In this document: in pieces, positions 46,447-58,056 of the stretch
How positions within the stretch are numbered: position 1 is the first letter of the stretch
Layout of the letters: every line of letters starts with the position of its first letter
From: Burkholderia plantarii
Lineage (GTDB): Bacteria; Pseudomonadota; Gammaproteobacteria; Burkholderiales; Burkholderiaceae
Direction of reading: 5' to 3'
Assembly (NCBI RefSeq): GCF_001411805.1
Contig: NZ_CP007212.1
Span: forward strand, 1,984,001-2,048,000
DNA: 64,000 nucleotides
Translations under genes and position numbers: made by a program
Notes under the pieces: model-generated
What the model saw: only the letters and a program-made list of their open reading frames with translations
Told to the model about the DNA's origin: nothing
Databases searched by the model: none

Positions 46447-47069
46447 TCGACCTCCGTGGCCAGCGCGTTGACGGCGGCGGCGGCCATCGCGCTGCCGCCG
46501 CGCCGGCCGGCCACGGCCACGAACGGCACGCTGCGGCTGTCGGCGGCCAGCATCGCCTTCGATTCGGCCGCGCCGACGAAGCCGACCGGGAAGCCGAGGA
46601 TCAGCGCCGGTTTCGGCGCGCCGGCGTCGAGCATGTCGAGCAGGTGGAACAGCGCGGTGGGCGCGTTGCCGATCACCACCACGCTGCCGGCCAGTTGCGG
46701 GCGCCACAGTTCGAGCGCGGCGGCCGAGCGCGTGTTGCCGAGTTGCGCGGCGAGGGCCGGCACCTCGGGCTCGCCGAGCGTGCAGCACACCGGGTTGGCG
46801 GCCGGCAGCCGCGCGCGCGTGATGCCCTCGGCCACCATCCGCGCGTCGCAGAGGATCGGCGCGCCGGCCGCGAGCGCCGCGCGGCCGGCCGCGCCGGCGC
46901 CGGCCGAGAAGCGCAGGTCGGCGACGATGTCGACCATCCCGCACGCGTGGATCACGCGCACGGCGAGTTTTTCCAGGTCGGCCGGGATGGCCGTCAGATC
47001 CGCTTCGGCGCGGATCGTCGCGAACGATTGCCGGTAGATTGCCTGGCCGTCGCGAAGGTAGTCGAGCAT
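46443..47069 (-). CDS. cobH: Precorrin-8X methylmutase
   Basis: A 208-residue CobH/CbiC enzyme that moves the C11 methyl group to C12 to give hydrogenobyrinic acid. The catalytic His is in [13 protein letters not shown], and the conserved [26 protein letters not shown] and [14 protein letters not shown] blocks are all present. Length is standard. It starts six bases after the cobG stop and overlaps cobI. Confidence 0.95.
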   Translation of the reverse strand: MLDYLRDGQAIYRQSFATIRAEADLTAIPADLEKLAVRVIHACGMVDIVADLRFSAGAGAAGRAALAAGAPILCDARMVAEGITRARLPAANPVCCTLGEPEVPALAAQLGNTRSAAALELWRPQLAGSVVVIGNAPTALFHLLDMLDAGAPKPALILGFPVGFVGAAESKAMLAADSRSVPFVAVAGRRGGSAMAAAAVNALATEVE

Positions 47070-47074
47070 GCGAG

Positions 47075-48553
47075 TCAGTCCTGAGTGCGCCGCGGCGCAT
47101 CGAGCATCGCGGCGGCTTGGTCGATCGTCAGATGGCGCGCGGCGAGGCGGCCGAAGCCGGCCTCGCCGTCGCGCCGGTAAAGGTCGTAGTGGCCGGCCTC
47201 GACCGCCACCAGCGTGGCGGCGGCCGGCCAGGGCTGCGCGCAGGCGCGCGCGCAACCGCTCAGATGCGCCTCGGCCGGCGCGGCGAGGCGCGCGGCCAGC
47301 GCCAGCGCGTCGGCCTTGGTGTCGGCCAGCGCGCGGCCGCAGCCGCGGCTGCCCGCGCAGGCGACCAGATGCGCGAGCGGCGCGTCGGCCGTGCCGACGA
47401 GGCCGAGCGCCGTCAGCGCGGCGAGCGCGGCGTCGGCGTCGGCCGCGCGCACGCCGGGCAGCAGCACGCTCTGCCATGGCGTGAAGCGCAGCGTGCCGTC
47501 GCCGTGGCGTTCGGCCAGCGCCGCGAGCGCCACGAGCGTCGCCGCGTCGAGCCGGCCGAGCGGTACCTGGGCGCCGACCTGGCGCGTGGCCGGGTCCGTC
47601 TCCGGCTGCACGCCGAAGCGCCGCAGCGGTTCGGCCGCGACGCGGCGCCAGCCGGCCAGCGCCGCGTCGCGGTGCGGCGCGAACGGCAGCCGCGCGGCCG
47701 CGTGCGCGAGCAGCGCCTCGGCGGGCAGCACGGCGAGCGCGTCGCGCAGCCGTGCCGCGTCGGCCGGCGCGAGCTCGATGAACGCGAGCAGCAGCGCATG
47801 GGCGGTGGCCACGACCTGGTCGGGCGCCACCGTGGCGAGCGCGGGCGCATCGCCGCCTGTCACGGGCGGGCGGCCGGCCAGCCCGAACGCGTAGCGCGGC
47901 TCGCCCGAGGCGTCGTGCAGCGCGGCGAACCAGAGATCGTGCGGATGATCGAGCGCGGCGAGTCGCTCGCCGCCGTCCAGCAGCAGCGAGCATTTCGGCG
48001 ACAGCGCGGCGAAGCGCGGCTCGGTCTGCAGCATCGCCAGCAGCGCCGCGCCGAGCGCGCGCGTGTCGGCGAGCGCGCCCGTATCGCGCCCGGCAGCCGG
48101 GCTCAGCATCACGTTGCGCAGGTCGTCGCGCAGTGCCGCGGCGGCCAGATCGGTGCCGCCGTCGGGCAGCGGGCCGAGCCCCGCTTCGATCAGCGCCGCC
48201 GCGAGCGCGGCCTCGTGGCCGGCGCACACGCCGCGGATCTGCAGGTTCGCCCGGTTGGTCGCGTCGAGCGCGCCCGAGGCGTGCGCGCGGGCCGCCGCCG
48301 CGAGCGCGCGCGCGCCGGCGGCATCGAGCCGGCCGCCCGGCAGCCGCACGCGGCACAGTCCGCCGTCCTTCGTCGCGACCACGCGCACCAGCCCCGGGCA
48401 GGCGCTCGGCCGGATCGCCGGCGCGGCGGCGGTCGCGGCGCCGGCGGGCGGGGCAGCGGCAGGCGCGACATCGCTCCGGCCATCGGCCGGCCGTTCGGTC
48501 GGATTCAGGGTCGGGCGATGGATCGAGCGAGGGGAGGATAACGAACGAGTCAA
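47075..48553 (-). CDS. cobG: Precorrin-3B synthase (oxygen-dependent)
   Basis: A 492-residue sulfite/nitrite-reductase-like Fe-S enzyme that uses O2 to ring-hydroxylate precorrin-3A; it marks the aerobic pathway. Ferredoxin-like half domains are seen around [23 protein letters not shown] and [10 protein letters not shown]. The [4Fe-4S] cysteines are in [12 protein letters not shown] and [12 protein letters not shown]. The frame opens at a TTG (48553) just after a stop, with no good ribosome site; residues 1-50 are low complexity and a later non-ATG start is possible. First gene after the third riboswitch. Confidence 0.92.
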   Translation of the reverse strand: MTRSLSSPRSIHRPTLNPTERPADGRSDVAPAAAPPAGAATAAAPAIRPSACPGLVRVVATKDGGLCRVRLPGGRLDAAGARALAAAARAHASGALDATNRANLQIRGVCAGHEAALAAALIEAGLGPLPDGGTDLAAAALRDDLRNVMLSPAAGRDTGALADTRALGAALLAMLQTEPRFAALSPKCSLLLDGGERLAALDHPHDLWFAALHDASGEPRYAFGLAGRPPVTGGDAPALATVAPDQVVATAHALLLAFIELAPADAARLRDALAVLPAEALLAHAAARLPFAPHRDAALAGWRRVAAEPLRRFGVQPETDPATRQVGAQVPLGRLDAATLVALAALAERHGDGTLRFTPWQSVLLPGVRAADADAALAALTALGLVGTADAPLAHLVACAGSRGCGRALADTKADALALAARLAAPAEAHLSGCARACAQPWPAAATLVAVEAGHYDLYRRDGEAGFGRLAARHLTIDQAAAMLDAPRRTQD

Positions 48554-48659
48554 CGGCGTGCCGGGTCAGGTCGCGAGCCGGCGGGAGACGGGCGCCCGCG
48601 ACTCGCGCGTGCGCCGCAGCGGCATCGGTTTACCCCGCCTGATGCCGGCCGGCACGTTC

Positions 48660-48835
48660 ATCGCGCCGGCAGGTCTGCTGGTGCGCAGCGGGTTGCCGCC
48701 GCGCGCCTTCCGGCAGGCATGCCGTGGCATCGACGGGCGGCGCACTCGCTGCGCGCAGTTGCGGGGGCAGCCGCAGCGGCGCGGCAAGCCACGCCCTGCG
48801 TTCCCTGTTAGGCCCGTTGGGCACCGGCGAACGAG
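48660..48835 (-). ncRNA. Cobalamin riboswitch controlling cobG-cobH-cobI-cobJ
   Basis: Read on the minus strand: GGTGCCCAACGGGCC (from 48825), AACAGGGAACGCAGGG, the core GCTGCCCCCGCAACTG (about 48771-48756), CGGAAGGC, and a B12 box CCAGCAGACCTGCCGG (about 48681-48666). The AT-rich CATAATAC at about 48840-48847 is a likely -10. It differs in detail from the two aptamers of block 1, so it is not a recent copy. cobG begins about 110 bp downstream. Confidence 0.88.
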
Positions 48836-48950
48836 GCTGTATTATGCCTGCTTTCGTTCGGCCGAGATACGCCGGGCGCGCCGGCCGGCGTGCCCGGCGC
48901 GGCGATGGACGGCAACGCGGCAAGGGTGGAGCACGGATGGGGAACGGGGC

Positions 48951-50171
48951 ATGACGGCGTGGCTGACGGTGGTCGGAATCGGCGACGACGGGTTCGCGGG
49001 GCTCGGCAAGCGCGCGCGGCGCGCGCTGATCGACGCGGCCGTGGTGATCGGCGGCGAGCGCCATCTGGCGATGCTGCCGGCCTGCCTGCGCGCGCGGCGC
49101 GAGCCGTGGCCGAAGCCGTTCGATCTCGCGGCGCTGCTGGCGCGGCGCGGCGAGGCCGTGTGCGTGCTCGCGAGCGGCGACCCGATGTTCTACGGCGTGG
49201 GCGCGACGCTCGCGAGGCAGCTGCCGGCCGAGGAACTGTGCGTGCTGCCGGCGCCGTCCGCAGCGTCGCTGGCCGCGGCGCGGCTCGGCTGGGCACTGCA
49301 GGATCTCGAGGTCGTGTCGTGCGTCGGCCGCCCGCTCGCGGCGCTCGCGCGCCATCTGCATCATGGCCGGCGCCTGCTGGTGCTGAGCGCCGACGGCGCG
49401 ACGCCGGCCGCGCTCGCGGCGCGGCTGGCCGAGGCCGGCTACGGCGCGACGCGCATGAGCGTGTTCGAGCATCTGGGTGGCCCCGACGAGCGCCGCATCG
49501 ACGCGCTCGCGCAGGGCTGGCCCGCGCCGCAGGTCGCCGCGCTGAACCTGATCGCGCTCGACTGCGTGCGCGCGGCCGACACGCCGCCCGTGCCGCTCAC
49601 CCCGGGCCTGCCCGACGACGCCTATCAGCACGACGGCCAGCTGACCAAGCGCGACATGCGCGCGATCACACTGGCGCGGCTCGCGCCGACCCCGGGCGAA
49701 CTGCTGTGGGACGTCGGCGCGGGCTCGGGCTCGATCGGCATCGAATGGATGCGCGCGCATCCATCGTGCATGGCGCTCGCGATCGAGGCCGACGCGGTGC
49801 GCCGCGAGACCATCGCGCTGAACCGCGACCGGCTCGGCGTGCCGGGGCTCGCGATCGTGGCGGGCCGCGCGCCCGAGGCGCTTGCCGGGCTTGCCGTGCC
49901 CGACGCGGTGTTCGTGGGCGGCGGAGGCAGCGAGGCCGGCGTGCTGGCCGCCTGCTGGGCCGCGCTGAAGCCGGGCGGCCGGCTGGTGGCCAACGCGGTG
50001 ACGCTGCAGGCCGAGGCCGCGCTGCTCGACTGGCGCGACCGGCACGGCGGCACGCTCACGCGCGTCGCGCTGGCCGGCGCGGCGCCGCTCGGCGGCTTCG
50101 ACACCTGGCGCCCGGCGCTGCCCGTCACGCTCTACGAGGTCCGCAAGCCGCTCGCGGACGGCGGCGCATGA
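48951..50171 (+). CDS. cobL: Precorrin-6Y C5,15-methyltransferase (decarboxylating)
   Basis: A 406-residue CobL, equal to fused CbiE and CbiT. The N-terminal half is a tetrapyrrole methylase ([30 protein letters not shown]). The C-terminal half is a class I SAM methyltransferase with motif [19 protein letters not shown]. It methylates C5 and C15 and decarboxylates the acetate at C12. The ATG at 48951 is preceded by a weak GGGGAACGGGG site. It is divergent from cobG, with about 120 bp between its start and the cobG riboswitch; no separate riboswitch is seen on its side. The stop overlaps cobK. Confidence 0.95.
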   Translation: MTAWLTVVGIGDDGFAGLGKRARRALIDAAVVIGGERHLAMLPACLRARREPWPKPFDLAALLARRGEAVCVLASGDPMFYGVGATLARQLPAEELCVLPAPSAASLAAARLGWALQDLEVVSCVGRPLAALARHLHHGRRLLVLSADGATPAALAARLAEAGYGATRMSVFEHLGGPDERRIDALAQGWPAPQVAALNLIALDCVRAADTPPVPLTPGLPDDAYQHDGQLTKRDMRAITLARLAPTPGELLWDVGAGSGSIGIEWMRAHPSCMALAIEADAVRRETIALNRDRLGVPGLAIVAGRAPEALAGLAVPDAVFVGGGGSEAGVLAACWAALKPGGRLVANAVTLQAEAALLDWRDRHGGTLTRVALAGAAPLGGFDTWRPALPVTLYEVRKPLADGGA

Positions 50172-50923
50172 CCTCGCACGACACGCCTCGCGCCGCCATG
50201 CGCGTGCTGCTGCTCGGCGGCACCGGCGACGCGCTGAAGATCGCGCGCACGCTGCCGGCCTCCGACGTCTACAGCCTCGCCGGGCTCGGCAGGATCCCCG
50301 ACGATCTGGCCTGCGAGGTGCGCGTGGGCGGCTTCGGCGGCGCCGACGGGCTGGCCGCCTGGCTGCGCGAGGCCGGCATCGGCCTGGTGGCCGACGCCAC
50401 GCATCCGTATGCCGCGCGCATCAGCGCGAACGCGGCGGCCGCCTGCGCGGCCACCGGCACGCCTTACTGGGCGCTGCGCCGCCCGGCCTGGGCCGCGCGC
50501 GACGGCGACGACTGGCGCCTGGTGCGCGACTGGTCCGGCGTGGCCGCCGCGATCGCGCCGTTCGCGCGGCCGTTCTTCACGCTCGGCCGCGAGCCGCTCG
50601 CGCATCTGGACGAGATTGCCGCGCACCAGCACTGGACCGTCCGCTGCCTCGACGCGCATCCCGGCAACGCGCGCGCGAACGTGATCGCCGCGCGCGGGCC
50701 GTTCGAGCTGTCCGCCGAGCGTGCATTGTTCGCGCTGCTCGGGGTGGACGTACTGGTCAGCAAGATGAGCGGGGGCGCGGCGACCGAGGCGAAGCTCGAG
50801 GTCGCGCGCGAGCGGCGCATCCCGGTCGTGATGATCGAGCGGCCGACGCTGCCCGAGGCCGGGCGTCGTTTCGACGATCCGGCCGCGCTGGCCGACGCGC
50901 TCGCCGCTTGGCGCGCGTCGTGA
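50168..50923 (+). CDS. cobK: Precorrin-6A reductase
   Basis: A 251-residue CobK/CbiJ NADPH-dependent reductase that converts precorrin-6A to precorrin-6B. It starts [17 protein letters not shown], a nucleotide-binding strand-loop-helix, and contains [18 protein letters not shown] and the closing [15 protein letters not shown] motif. The ATG overlaps the cobL stop. The family-type start could also be the Met eleven codons in. Confidence 0.94.
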   Translation: MTSHDTPRAAMRVLLLGGTGDALKIARTLPASDVYSLAGLGRIPDDLACEVRVGGFGGADGLAAWLREAGIGLVADATHPYAARISANAAAACAATGTPYWALRRPAWAARDGDDWRLVRDWSGVAAAIAPFARPFFTLGREPLAHLDEIAAHQHWTVRCLDAHPGNARANVIAARGPFELSAERALFALLGVDVLVSKMSGGAATEAKLEVARERRIPVVMIERPTLPEAGRRFDDPAALADALAAWRAS

Positions 50924-50990
50924 TGCCGGGCGCGGAAGCCGGCCGGACCGCATGCCCGGCGCCATGCCATTCCAACGGAGAACACGACAG

Positions 50991-51716
50991 ATGACGGTGT
51001 ATTTCATCGGCGCGGGGCCGGGCGACCCCGAGCTGATCACGGTGAAGGGCCAGCGCCTCGTGCGCAGCTGCCCGGTGATCCTCTATGCCGGCTCGCTGGT
51101 GCCGGCGGCGGTGCTCGACGGCCATCGCGCCGAAACGGTGGTCAATACGGCCGAGCTGGACCTCGACGCGATCGTCGCGCTGCTCGCCGACGCGCATGCG
51201 AAGGGGCAGGACGTGGCGCGCGTGCATTCGGGCGACCCGTCGCTGTACGGCGCGATCGGCGAGCAGATCCGCCGCCTTCGCGCACTCGGGATTCCCTACG
51301 AGATCGTGCCCGGCGTGACCGCCACCGCGGCCTGCGCGGCCACGCTCGGCGTCGAGCTGACGCTGCCCGGCGTCGCGCAGACGGTGATCCTCACGCGCTA
51401 CGCGGGCAAGACCACGATGCCCGAGGGCGAGGCGCTTAGCGGGCTGGCCGCGCACCGCGCGACGCTCGCGATCCATCTCGGCGTGCGGCATCTGGCGAAG
51501 ATTGTCGAGGAGGTGCGCCCGCATTACGGCGACGACTGCCCGATCGCCGTGATCTACCGCGCGAGCTGGCCCGACGAGACGCGCGTGACCGGCACGCTGG
51601 CCGACATCGTCGGCAAGATCGCGGCCACCGCGATCGAGCGCACGGCGCTGATCCTGATCGGCCGCGTGCTCGATACCGATCGGTTCGACGAATCGACGCT
51701 CTACGCCAAGGCTTGA
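50991..51716 (+). CDS. cobM: Precorrin-4 C11-methyltransferase
   Basis: A 241-residue CobM/CbiF methyltransferase. It opens [22 protein letters not shown] and carries the [28 protein letters not shown] and [19 protein letters not shown] blocks. The ATG at 50991 follows ACGGAGAAC; an in-frame ATG 13 codons upstream has no homology. Last gene of the rightward cobL-cobK-cobM unit. Confidence 0.95.
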   Translation: MTVYFIGAGPGDPELITVKGQRLVRSCPVILYAGSLVPAAVLDGHRAETVVNTAELDLDAIVALLADAHAKGQDVARVHSGDPSLYGAIGEQIRRLRALGIPYEIVPGVTATAACAATLGVELTLPGVAQTVILTRYAGKTTMPEGEALSGLAAHRATLAIHLGVRHLAKIVEEVRPHYGDDCPIAVIYRASWPDETRVTGTLADIVGKIAATAIERTALILIGRVLDTDRFDESTLYAKA

Positions 51717-51867
51717 GCCTTGCCGGGCGTGCCGCGGGACATCCGGCGGGAAGGGAAGGGCAGGACGCTGCGGCGCCGCGGACGCGCGAAGCGGCGGGAA
51801 GCGGCGGGAAGCGCCGCACCGCGCCGCCGGCATCGTGCCGGGCCGGCGCGACACCGGCCGGTCGCGC

Positions 51868-52572
51868 TCAGTCGCGCGCGGGGATCGTCAGGCCGCGCTG
51901 CACGGCCGGGCGCGCGAGGAACGCCTCGAGCGCGCGCCCGACGTTCGCGAAGCGCTCGAACTCGACCAGCTCGCGCGCCTCGTAGAAGCCCACCAGGTTG
52001 CGCACCCACGGGAACGTCGCGATGTCGGCGATCGTGTAGTCGGCGCCGACGATCCAGGCGTTCGACGCGAGCCGCGCCTCCAGCACGCCGAGCAGGCGCC
52101 TGGCCTCGCCGACGTAGCGGTCGCGCGGACGCTTGTCCTCGTACTCGCGCCCCGCAAACTTGTGGAAGAAGCCGAGCTGCCCGAACATCGGGCCGATGCC
52201 GCCCATCTGGAACATCAGCCACTGGATCGTTTCATAGCGGCCGGCCGCGTCGGCCGGGATCAGCTTGCCGGTCTTCTCGGCCAGATACAGCAGGATCGCG
52301 CCCGATTCGAACAGGCCGAGCGGCTGGCCGCCGGGGCCGTCCGGATCGATCAGCGCGGGGATCTTGTTGTTCGGGTTCAGCGAGAGGAACGCCGGGGAGA
52401 GCTGGTCGTTCGCGTCGAAACGCACCAGGTGCGGCTCGTAGGGCAGGCCGAGTTCTTCCAGCATGATCGACGCCTTGACGCCGTTCGGCGTGGGCAGCGA
52501 ATAGAGCTGGATGCGGTCCGGATGCTGCGCCGGCCATTTCTTCGTGATCGGGAACGCGGACAGGTCGCTCAT
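51868..52572 (-). CDS. Glutathione S-transferase (YfcG/YghU type)
   Basis: A 234-residue cytosolic GST. The thioredoxin-like domain starts RIQLYSLPTPNGVKASIMLEEL, where the TPN replaces a classical Ser/Cys site, as in the disulfide-bond reductases YfcG and YghU. The cis-Pro motif NNKIPALID and glutathione-binding LFESGAILLYLAEKTG follow. The C-terminal helical domain includes WLMFQMGGIGPMFGQ, which is diagnostic for this subgroup. The start MSDLSAF at 52572 is preferred over an extension of 31 residues lacking homology. Confidence 0.9.
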   Translation of the reverse strand: MSDLSAFPITKKWPAQHPDRIQLYSLPTPNGVKASIMLEELGLPYEPHLVRFDANDQLSPAFLSLNPNNKIPALIDPDGPGGQPLGLFESGAILLYLAEKTGKLIPADAAGRYETIQWLMFQMGGIGPMFGQLGFFHKFAGREYEDKRPRDRYVGEARRLLGVLEARLASNAWIVGADYTIADIATFPWVRNLVGFYEARELVEFERFANVGRALEAFLARPAVQRGLTIPARD

Positions 52573-52895
52573 GGGGCGCTCGGTGTGAGTGAAGGGTGTC
52601 GCGATGGTATACGGAACCGCCGAACGCCGCCGGTTCCGTCCGGGGCGCCATGCCGACCGCGTCAAGCCGGGCGGGCGCGGGCCGCGAGACGCGAGAGACT
52701 GTCCGGTCCGCCCAGGCGCCGACGCGGTGCCGCTCTCTCAGAGCGCGCGCGGCATCGGCCGCCGTTCGCGCGGCGGGCGCCGCCGTGCGTGGCGCAGGCA
52801 GTGGTGGAGCGCGTCGGCGTGGCGGGCGCGGCCGAGGCGCCGCGCGGCGCGCGCGGCGGCCGTCGAGCCGTCGCGCAGCAGGCAGGGCGCGGCGT
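52573..52895. other. Gap between the GST and chemoreceptor genes
   Basis: Very GC-rich, repetitive-looking sequence with no supported gene. A possible -10 (TATACC) for the leftward GST gene lies near 52605. No T-run terminator is visible for the chemoreceptor gene that ends here. Confidence 0.4.
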
Positions 52896-54536
52896 TCATG
52901 CCGTCGCCAGGCGCCATTCGGCGTGGCCCGCGTAGCGCTCGGAGACGACGCTCGCGACCGGCGCGTCCGGGCGCCCGGCGTTGACGCGAAAGCGCGCCAC
53001 CGTCTCGTCGAGCTGGCGCCCCTGCGCTTCCAGCGACTTCGACGCGGCCGCCGCCTGCTCGACCAGCGCCGCGTTCTGCTGGGTGGTCTCGTCCATCTGC
53101 GTGATCGCCAGATTCACCTGCTCGATACCGCGGCTCTGCTCGGTCGAGGCCGCCGCGATCTCCTCCATGATGTTGGTCACGCGCGCCACCGCCTGGGTGA
53201 CCTCGGTCATGGTGCGGCCCGCCTCGTCAGCCACCGCGGCGCCGTCATGCACCGTCTGCACCGAGGCGGCGATCAGGTCCTTGATCTCCTTGGCCGCCAC
53301 CGACGAGCGCTGCGCGAGCGAACGCACCTCGCTCGCCACCACCGCGAAGCCGCGCCCCTGTTCGCCGGCGCGCGCCGCTTCCACGGCCGCGTTCAGCGCC
53401 AGGATGTTGGTCTGGAACGCGATGCCCTCGATGATGCCGGTGATGTCGGCGATCTTCGACGAGCGCTCGCCGATGTCGTTCATGGTGTGGACCACGCGGC
53501 CCACCGCATGGCTGCCGCGCTGCGCGACGTCCGAGGCGCTGCTGGCGAGCGCGCTGGCCTGGCGTGCGTTCTCGGCGTTGAGTCGCACCGTGGACGTGAA
53601 CTGTTCCATGGTGGCGGCCGTTTCCTCCAGCGACGCGGCCTGTTCCTCGGTGCGCTCGCTCAGGTCGATGTTGCCCGCCGCGATCTCGCCGACCGCGGCG
53701 GCGATGCCCGAGCTGCCCTCGCGCACGCGGCTGACGATGCCGGCGAGCCGCGTGTTCATGGTGTCGAGCGCGTCGAGCAGGTCGCGCGTCTCGTCGTGGC
53801 CGCGCACCAGGATGTGGCTCGTCAGGTCGCCGTCGGCGACGGTGCGCGCCACCCGCACCGCGTCCGACAGCGGCCGCGTGATCGAGCGCGTGAGCCAGAG
53901 CCCGGCGCCGATCGCCAGCAGGGTCGCCGCGGCGCTGATCACGGCCATCAGGTTGCGCACGCTCGCGTAGCGCTCGGCGCCGGCCTGCGCGAGCCCGGCC
54001 TCGCGCTCGCGCGTGTAGGCTGCGTAGGCGTCGGTGGCCCGCACCAGCTCGGCCAGCAGCGGGCGGCACTCGTCGTCGATGGCGGTGGTGGCCTCGTCGC
54101 GCTTGCCCTGCAGCGCCAGGTCGACGATCCGCTGCGCGACCGGGCCGTAGCGGCGCTCCACCTCGGCGATGGTGGCGGCGAGCGCGCGGGCGCGGTCGGT
54201 GGCGTCGGGGGCGGCGGCCAGCATCGACTGCAACTGCGCGAGCCCGTGCTGCACGTCCGCATGCGCGCGCTGCACGTCGGCCTTTTCCAGCGCGACGTCG
54301 GCGGGCCGGGTCACCAGCACCAGGTTGCGTGCCGCGATGGCGCGGCGGTCCACCGCCGTGCGCACTTCCTCGGCCACGTTGGCGCGCGCATTGATGCCTT
54401 CGGTATAACTGGCGAACGCGTGATTGGTGTCCGATAGCGCATTCAGCGCGAATGCCGAAATGCCCACCACGACTGCCGCCAGCAAGCCGAAAGCACCAAG
54501 CAGTTTGGTCTTGATGCTCAGCCGCAGAATTTTCAT
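52896..54536 (-). CDS. Methyl-accepting chemotaxis protein
   Basis: A 546-residue transmembrane chemoreceptor. Helix 1 (about 10-31) and helix 2 (about 193-212) enclose a periplasmic four-helix-bundle ligand domain. A HAMP domain and a long cytoplasmic coiled coil follow. The hairpin tip [36 protein letters not shown] is intact, and methylation-helix patterns such as [16 protein letters not shown] are present. There is no C-terminal pentapeptide for CheR docking. Ligand unknown. It stands alone, with an AT-rich upstream region. Confidence 0.93.
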   Translation of the reverse strand: MKILRLSIKTKLLGAFGLLAAVVVGISAFALNALSDTNHAFASYTEGINARANVAEEVRTAVDRRAIAARNLVLVTRPADVALEKADVQRAHADVQHGLAQLQSMLAAAPDATDRARALAATIAEVERRYGPVAQRIVDLALQGKRDEATTAIDDECRPLLAELVRATDAYAAYTREREAGLAQAGAERYASVRNLMAVISAAATLLAIGAGLWLTRSITRPLSDAVRVARTVADGDLTSHILVRGHDETRDLLDALDTMNTRLAGIVSRVREGSSGIAAAVGEIAAGNIDLSERTEEQAASLEETAATMEQFTSTVRLNAENARQASALASSASDVAQRGSHAVGRVVHTMNDIGERSSKIADITGIIEGIAFQTNILALNAAVEAARAGEQGRGFAVVASEVRSLAQRSSVAAKEIKDLIAASVQTVHDGAAVADEAGRTMTEVTQAVARVTNIMEEIAAASTEQSRGIEQVNLAITQMDETTQQNAALVEQAAAASKSLEAQGRQLDETVARFRVNAGRPDAPVASVVSERYAGHAEWRLATA

Positions 54537-55064
54537 GATTAACCTCTTGTAAGTAGGGTTCGAGACGAAAATCAGCGCGACGTCCGTTCGTCGTAGGTGC
54601 GTTAACGGGACGTTTGTTTTTTTCTTTACCTTCCCGAACCCCTATATCGTTGACCCGAATCACGAAAATCAGGTAGTCGCCATGAATCGCTTAATTGACG
54701 GGCATGAACGGCCCGTCCAGAAAGGGTTTGGCGGAATCTTTCATTTACATTTCATCGCTGAGGTGCTCTGGATCTTTTTGGTCTGTTTAAATGTGAACGA
54801 CATGCGATCGCAGCGCCGCATATCGGCGTCCGCTTCGTCGGGATTGGTTTATTCACCAGTGAACGATCGATGCACGATGCAAACGATAAAACAATAGGGC
54901 GTTATGGAAAGTTTATTTGAAACACCCGATCGACCGGAATCGTTTTACGCGGAAGGCGAATCAACCATAGGATGCATCGCAAATGCCGCGGCGCGGCCGG
55001 CACGATTGACGAATGGCAACGGCGGCGGAAGGGAGCGGAAGGAAAAGCAGGAAGCGCGGGCGGC
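54537..55064. other. AT-rich gap before the chemoreceptor gene
   Basis: Clearly lower in GC than the rest of the window. No supported gene: a 71-codon frame at 54682-54897 has no family features and no ribosome site. A perfect inverted repeat GACGGGC/GCCCGTC (54697-54703, 54711-54717) is visible. It presumably holds the chemoreceptor promoter and may be a remnant of transferred DNA. Confidence 0.5.
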
Positions 55065-55882
55065 TCAGTCGCGCCCGGCGCGGCGCGCGGCCGTGTCGGC
55101 CGGCGCGAGCAGGCGGCCGGCCAGGCCGAGCGCGTCGTAGAGCAGCACCGCGAGCAACGCGACGATCACGCCGCCCTGCAGCACGAACGCGGTGTTGGAG
55201 GTCTGGAGCCCGGCGATGATCACGTCGCCGAGGCCCTTGGCGGCCACCGTCGAGCCGATCGTGGCGGTGCCGAGGTTGATCACCACCGCGAGCCGCACGC
55301 CGTTGACGATCACCGGCATGGCCAGCGGCAGCTCGATCGAGACGAGCCGCTGGCGCGCGCTCATGCCCATGCCGCGCGCGGCGTCGAGCGTGGCGGCCGG
55401 GATCGAGCCGAGGCCCGCCAGCGTGCTTTCGAACACCGGCAGCAGGCCGTACAGCGTCAGCGCGAGCAGCACCGGCGTGGCGCCGAAGCCCACGGCCGGC
55501 ACCGCGAGCGCGAGCACGGCCACCGGCGGGAAGGTCTGGCCGAGGTTGGCGATGCTGCGCGCCACCGGCAGGAAATCGGCGCCGGCCGGGCGCGTGACGG
55601 CGATCCCGGCCGCGATCGCGAGCACCGAGCCGATCAGGCTCGACGCCGCCACCAGCGCGAGGTGCGCGAGCGTCAGGTCGATCAGGCTCGCGCGGTCGTA
55701 GATGGCGGGCGCGCCGTGCTCGGCGAGCGGCGCGAACAGCGGCTGCAGCCAGCCGGGCCGCGCGATCAGCACGAGCAGCGCGGCCAGCGCCGCGAGCCGT
55801 GCCGCGGCGGACACGGCGCGCGGGACGGTGCCGCCTGCCTTGCTGCCGCTGTTCTTGCCTCCAGGCGTGCCGCTCGCGAAGC

Positions 55883-55886
<4 letters not shown>
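55065..55886 (-). CDS. yehW: Osmoprotectant ABC permease, YehW-like
   Basis: A 273-residue permease of the BPD_transp_1 family with six hydrophobic segments. The EAA-type cytoplasmic loop is DAARGMGMSARQRLVSIELPLAMPVIVNGVR. The start MSFASGT at 55886 begins just inside the ATPase gene and gives the usual length. It works with the YehY-like permease as a two-permease quaternary-amine importer. Confidence 0.85.
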
Positions 55887-56850
<964 letters not shown>

Positions 56851-56854
<4 letters not shown>

Positions 56855-58056
56855 CGGGAAGCACTCCGTTGGGTGGACTGGATGGCCGCGTCGAACACCA
56901 CCGACACCATGAACGCGAGCGCGATGGTCGGCAGCGCGCCGAGCAGCACGAGGTCGGTGGCGGCCTGGCCGAGCCCCTGGAAGATGAAGGTGCCGAAGCC
57001 GCCGCCGCCGATCAGCGCGGCCACCGCGGTCAGCCCGACGTTCTGCACCAGCACGATGCGCAGCCCGGCGAGGATCACCGGCAGCGCCAGCACGAGTTCC
57101 ACGCCGAATACGCGCTGGCGCGGCGTCATGCCCATCGCGGCGGCGGCCTCGACCACGCGCGCGTCGACGCCGTCGATCCCCACCACCACGCTCGACACGA
57201 TCGGCAGCAACGCGTAAAGGAACAGCGCGACGAACGCGGGCGCCGGGCCGATCCCGCCGATGCCGAGCGCGGCGGCGAGCGGCAGGTGCGCGGCCAGCAG
57301 GCCGAGCGGCACCATCAGGATGCCGAACAGCGCGATGCTCGGGATGGTCTGCACCACGTTCAGCGCCGGCAGCAGCGTCGCGCGCCAGGCCGGGCGCTGC
57401 GCGCAGCCGATGCCCACCGGCAGCGCCACGGCGAACGCGGCGAACGTCGAGCCGGCCACCAGCGCGAGATGGCGGGCCGCCTCGTTCCAGAAGGTGTCGG
57501 CGCGCACCGCGTATTCCTGCATCACCGACAGGCCGTCCCACCAGCCGCTCGCGAGCGCGGCGGCGAGCGCCGCCAGCGCCACCGCCAGCGCGCCGAGGCG
57601 CTTGAGCGGGGCGAGCTCGAGCCGCGCCAGCGCGTCGGCGATCAGCACCGCGAACGCGAACAGCAGCAACCACGCGCCGGCCGCGGGCGAGACGCGCGCG
57701 ATCGGCATCTCGCCGCCGACGAGCCGCGCCGGCGCCGCGCCGAGCCAGTAGCCGAGCCAGACCAGCGCCGCCGTGCCGGCCGCGGCGCGCCAGCCGGGGC
57801 GCGTGCGCGCGAGCGCGAACGCGGCGGCCGCGAGCCAGCCGGCCAGCGCGAGCATGGCGAGCGGGGCGGGGAAGATGTCGGTCAGCGCCAGGCCGTGGCC
57901 CGGCACGATCCGGTTCGCGCGGAACGTGACGAACGGCAGCGCGAGCGCGCCGCACCCGGCGAGCGCGACCAGCACGCCGACCCGGTCGACGTAGCCGCCG
58001 TGTCGCCGCGGGCCGGCCCGGCCGGAGGGCGCCGCGGGCGCGGCGGGGTCCGTCAT
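56851..58056 (-). CDS. yehY: Osmoprotectant ABC permease, YehY-like
   Basis: A 401-residue permease, longer than YehW because an extra N-terminal membrane region of four helices (to about residue 165) precedes the permease core. The core has the loop VVEAAAAMGMTPRQRVFGVELVLALPVILAGLR and a late GGGGFGTFIFQGLGQ. This two-size permease pair is the mark of the YehZYXW/OsmU systems, which import glycine betaine-like solutes with low affinity. Confidence 0.87.

Noticed and set aside
54682..54897. 71-codon frame in the AT-rich gap
   Set aside because: No ribosome site, no family features, and its composition looks random.
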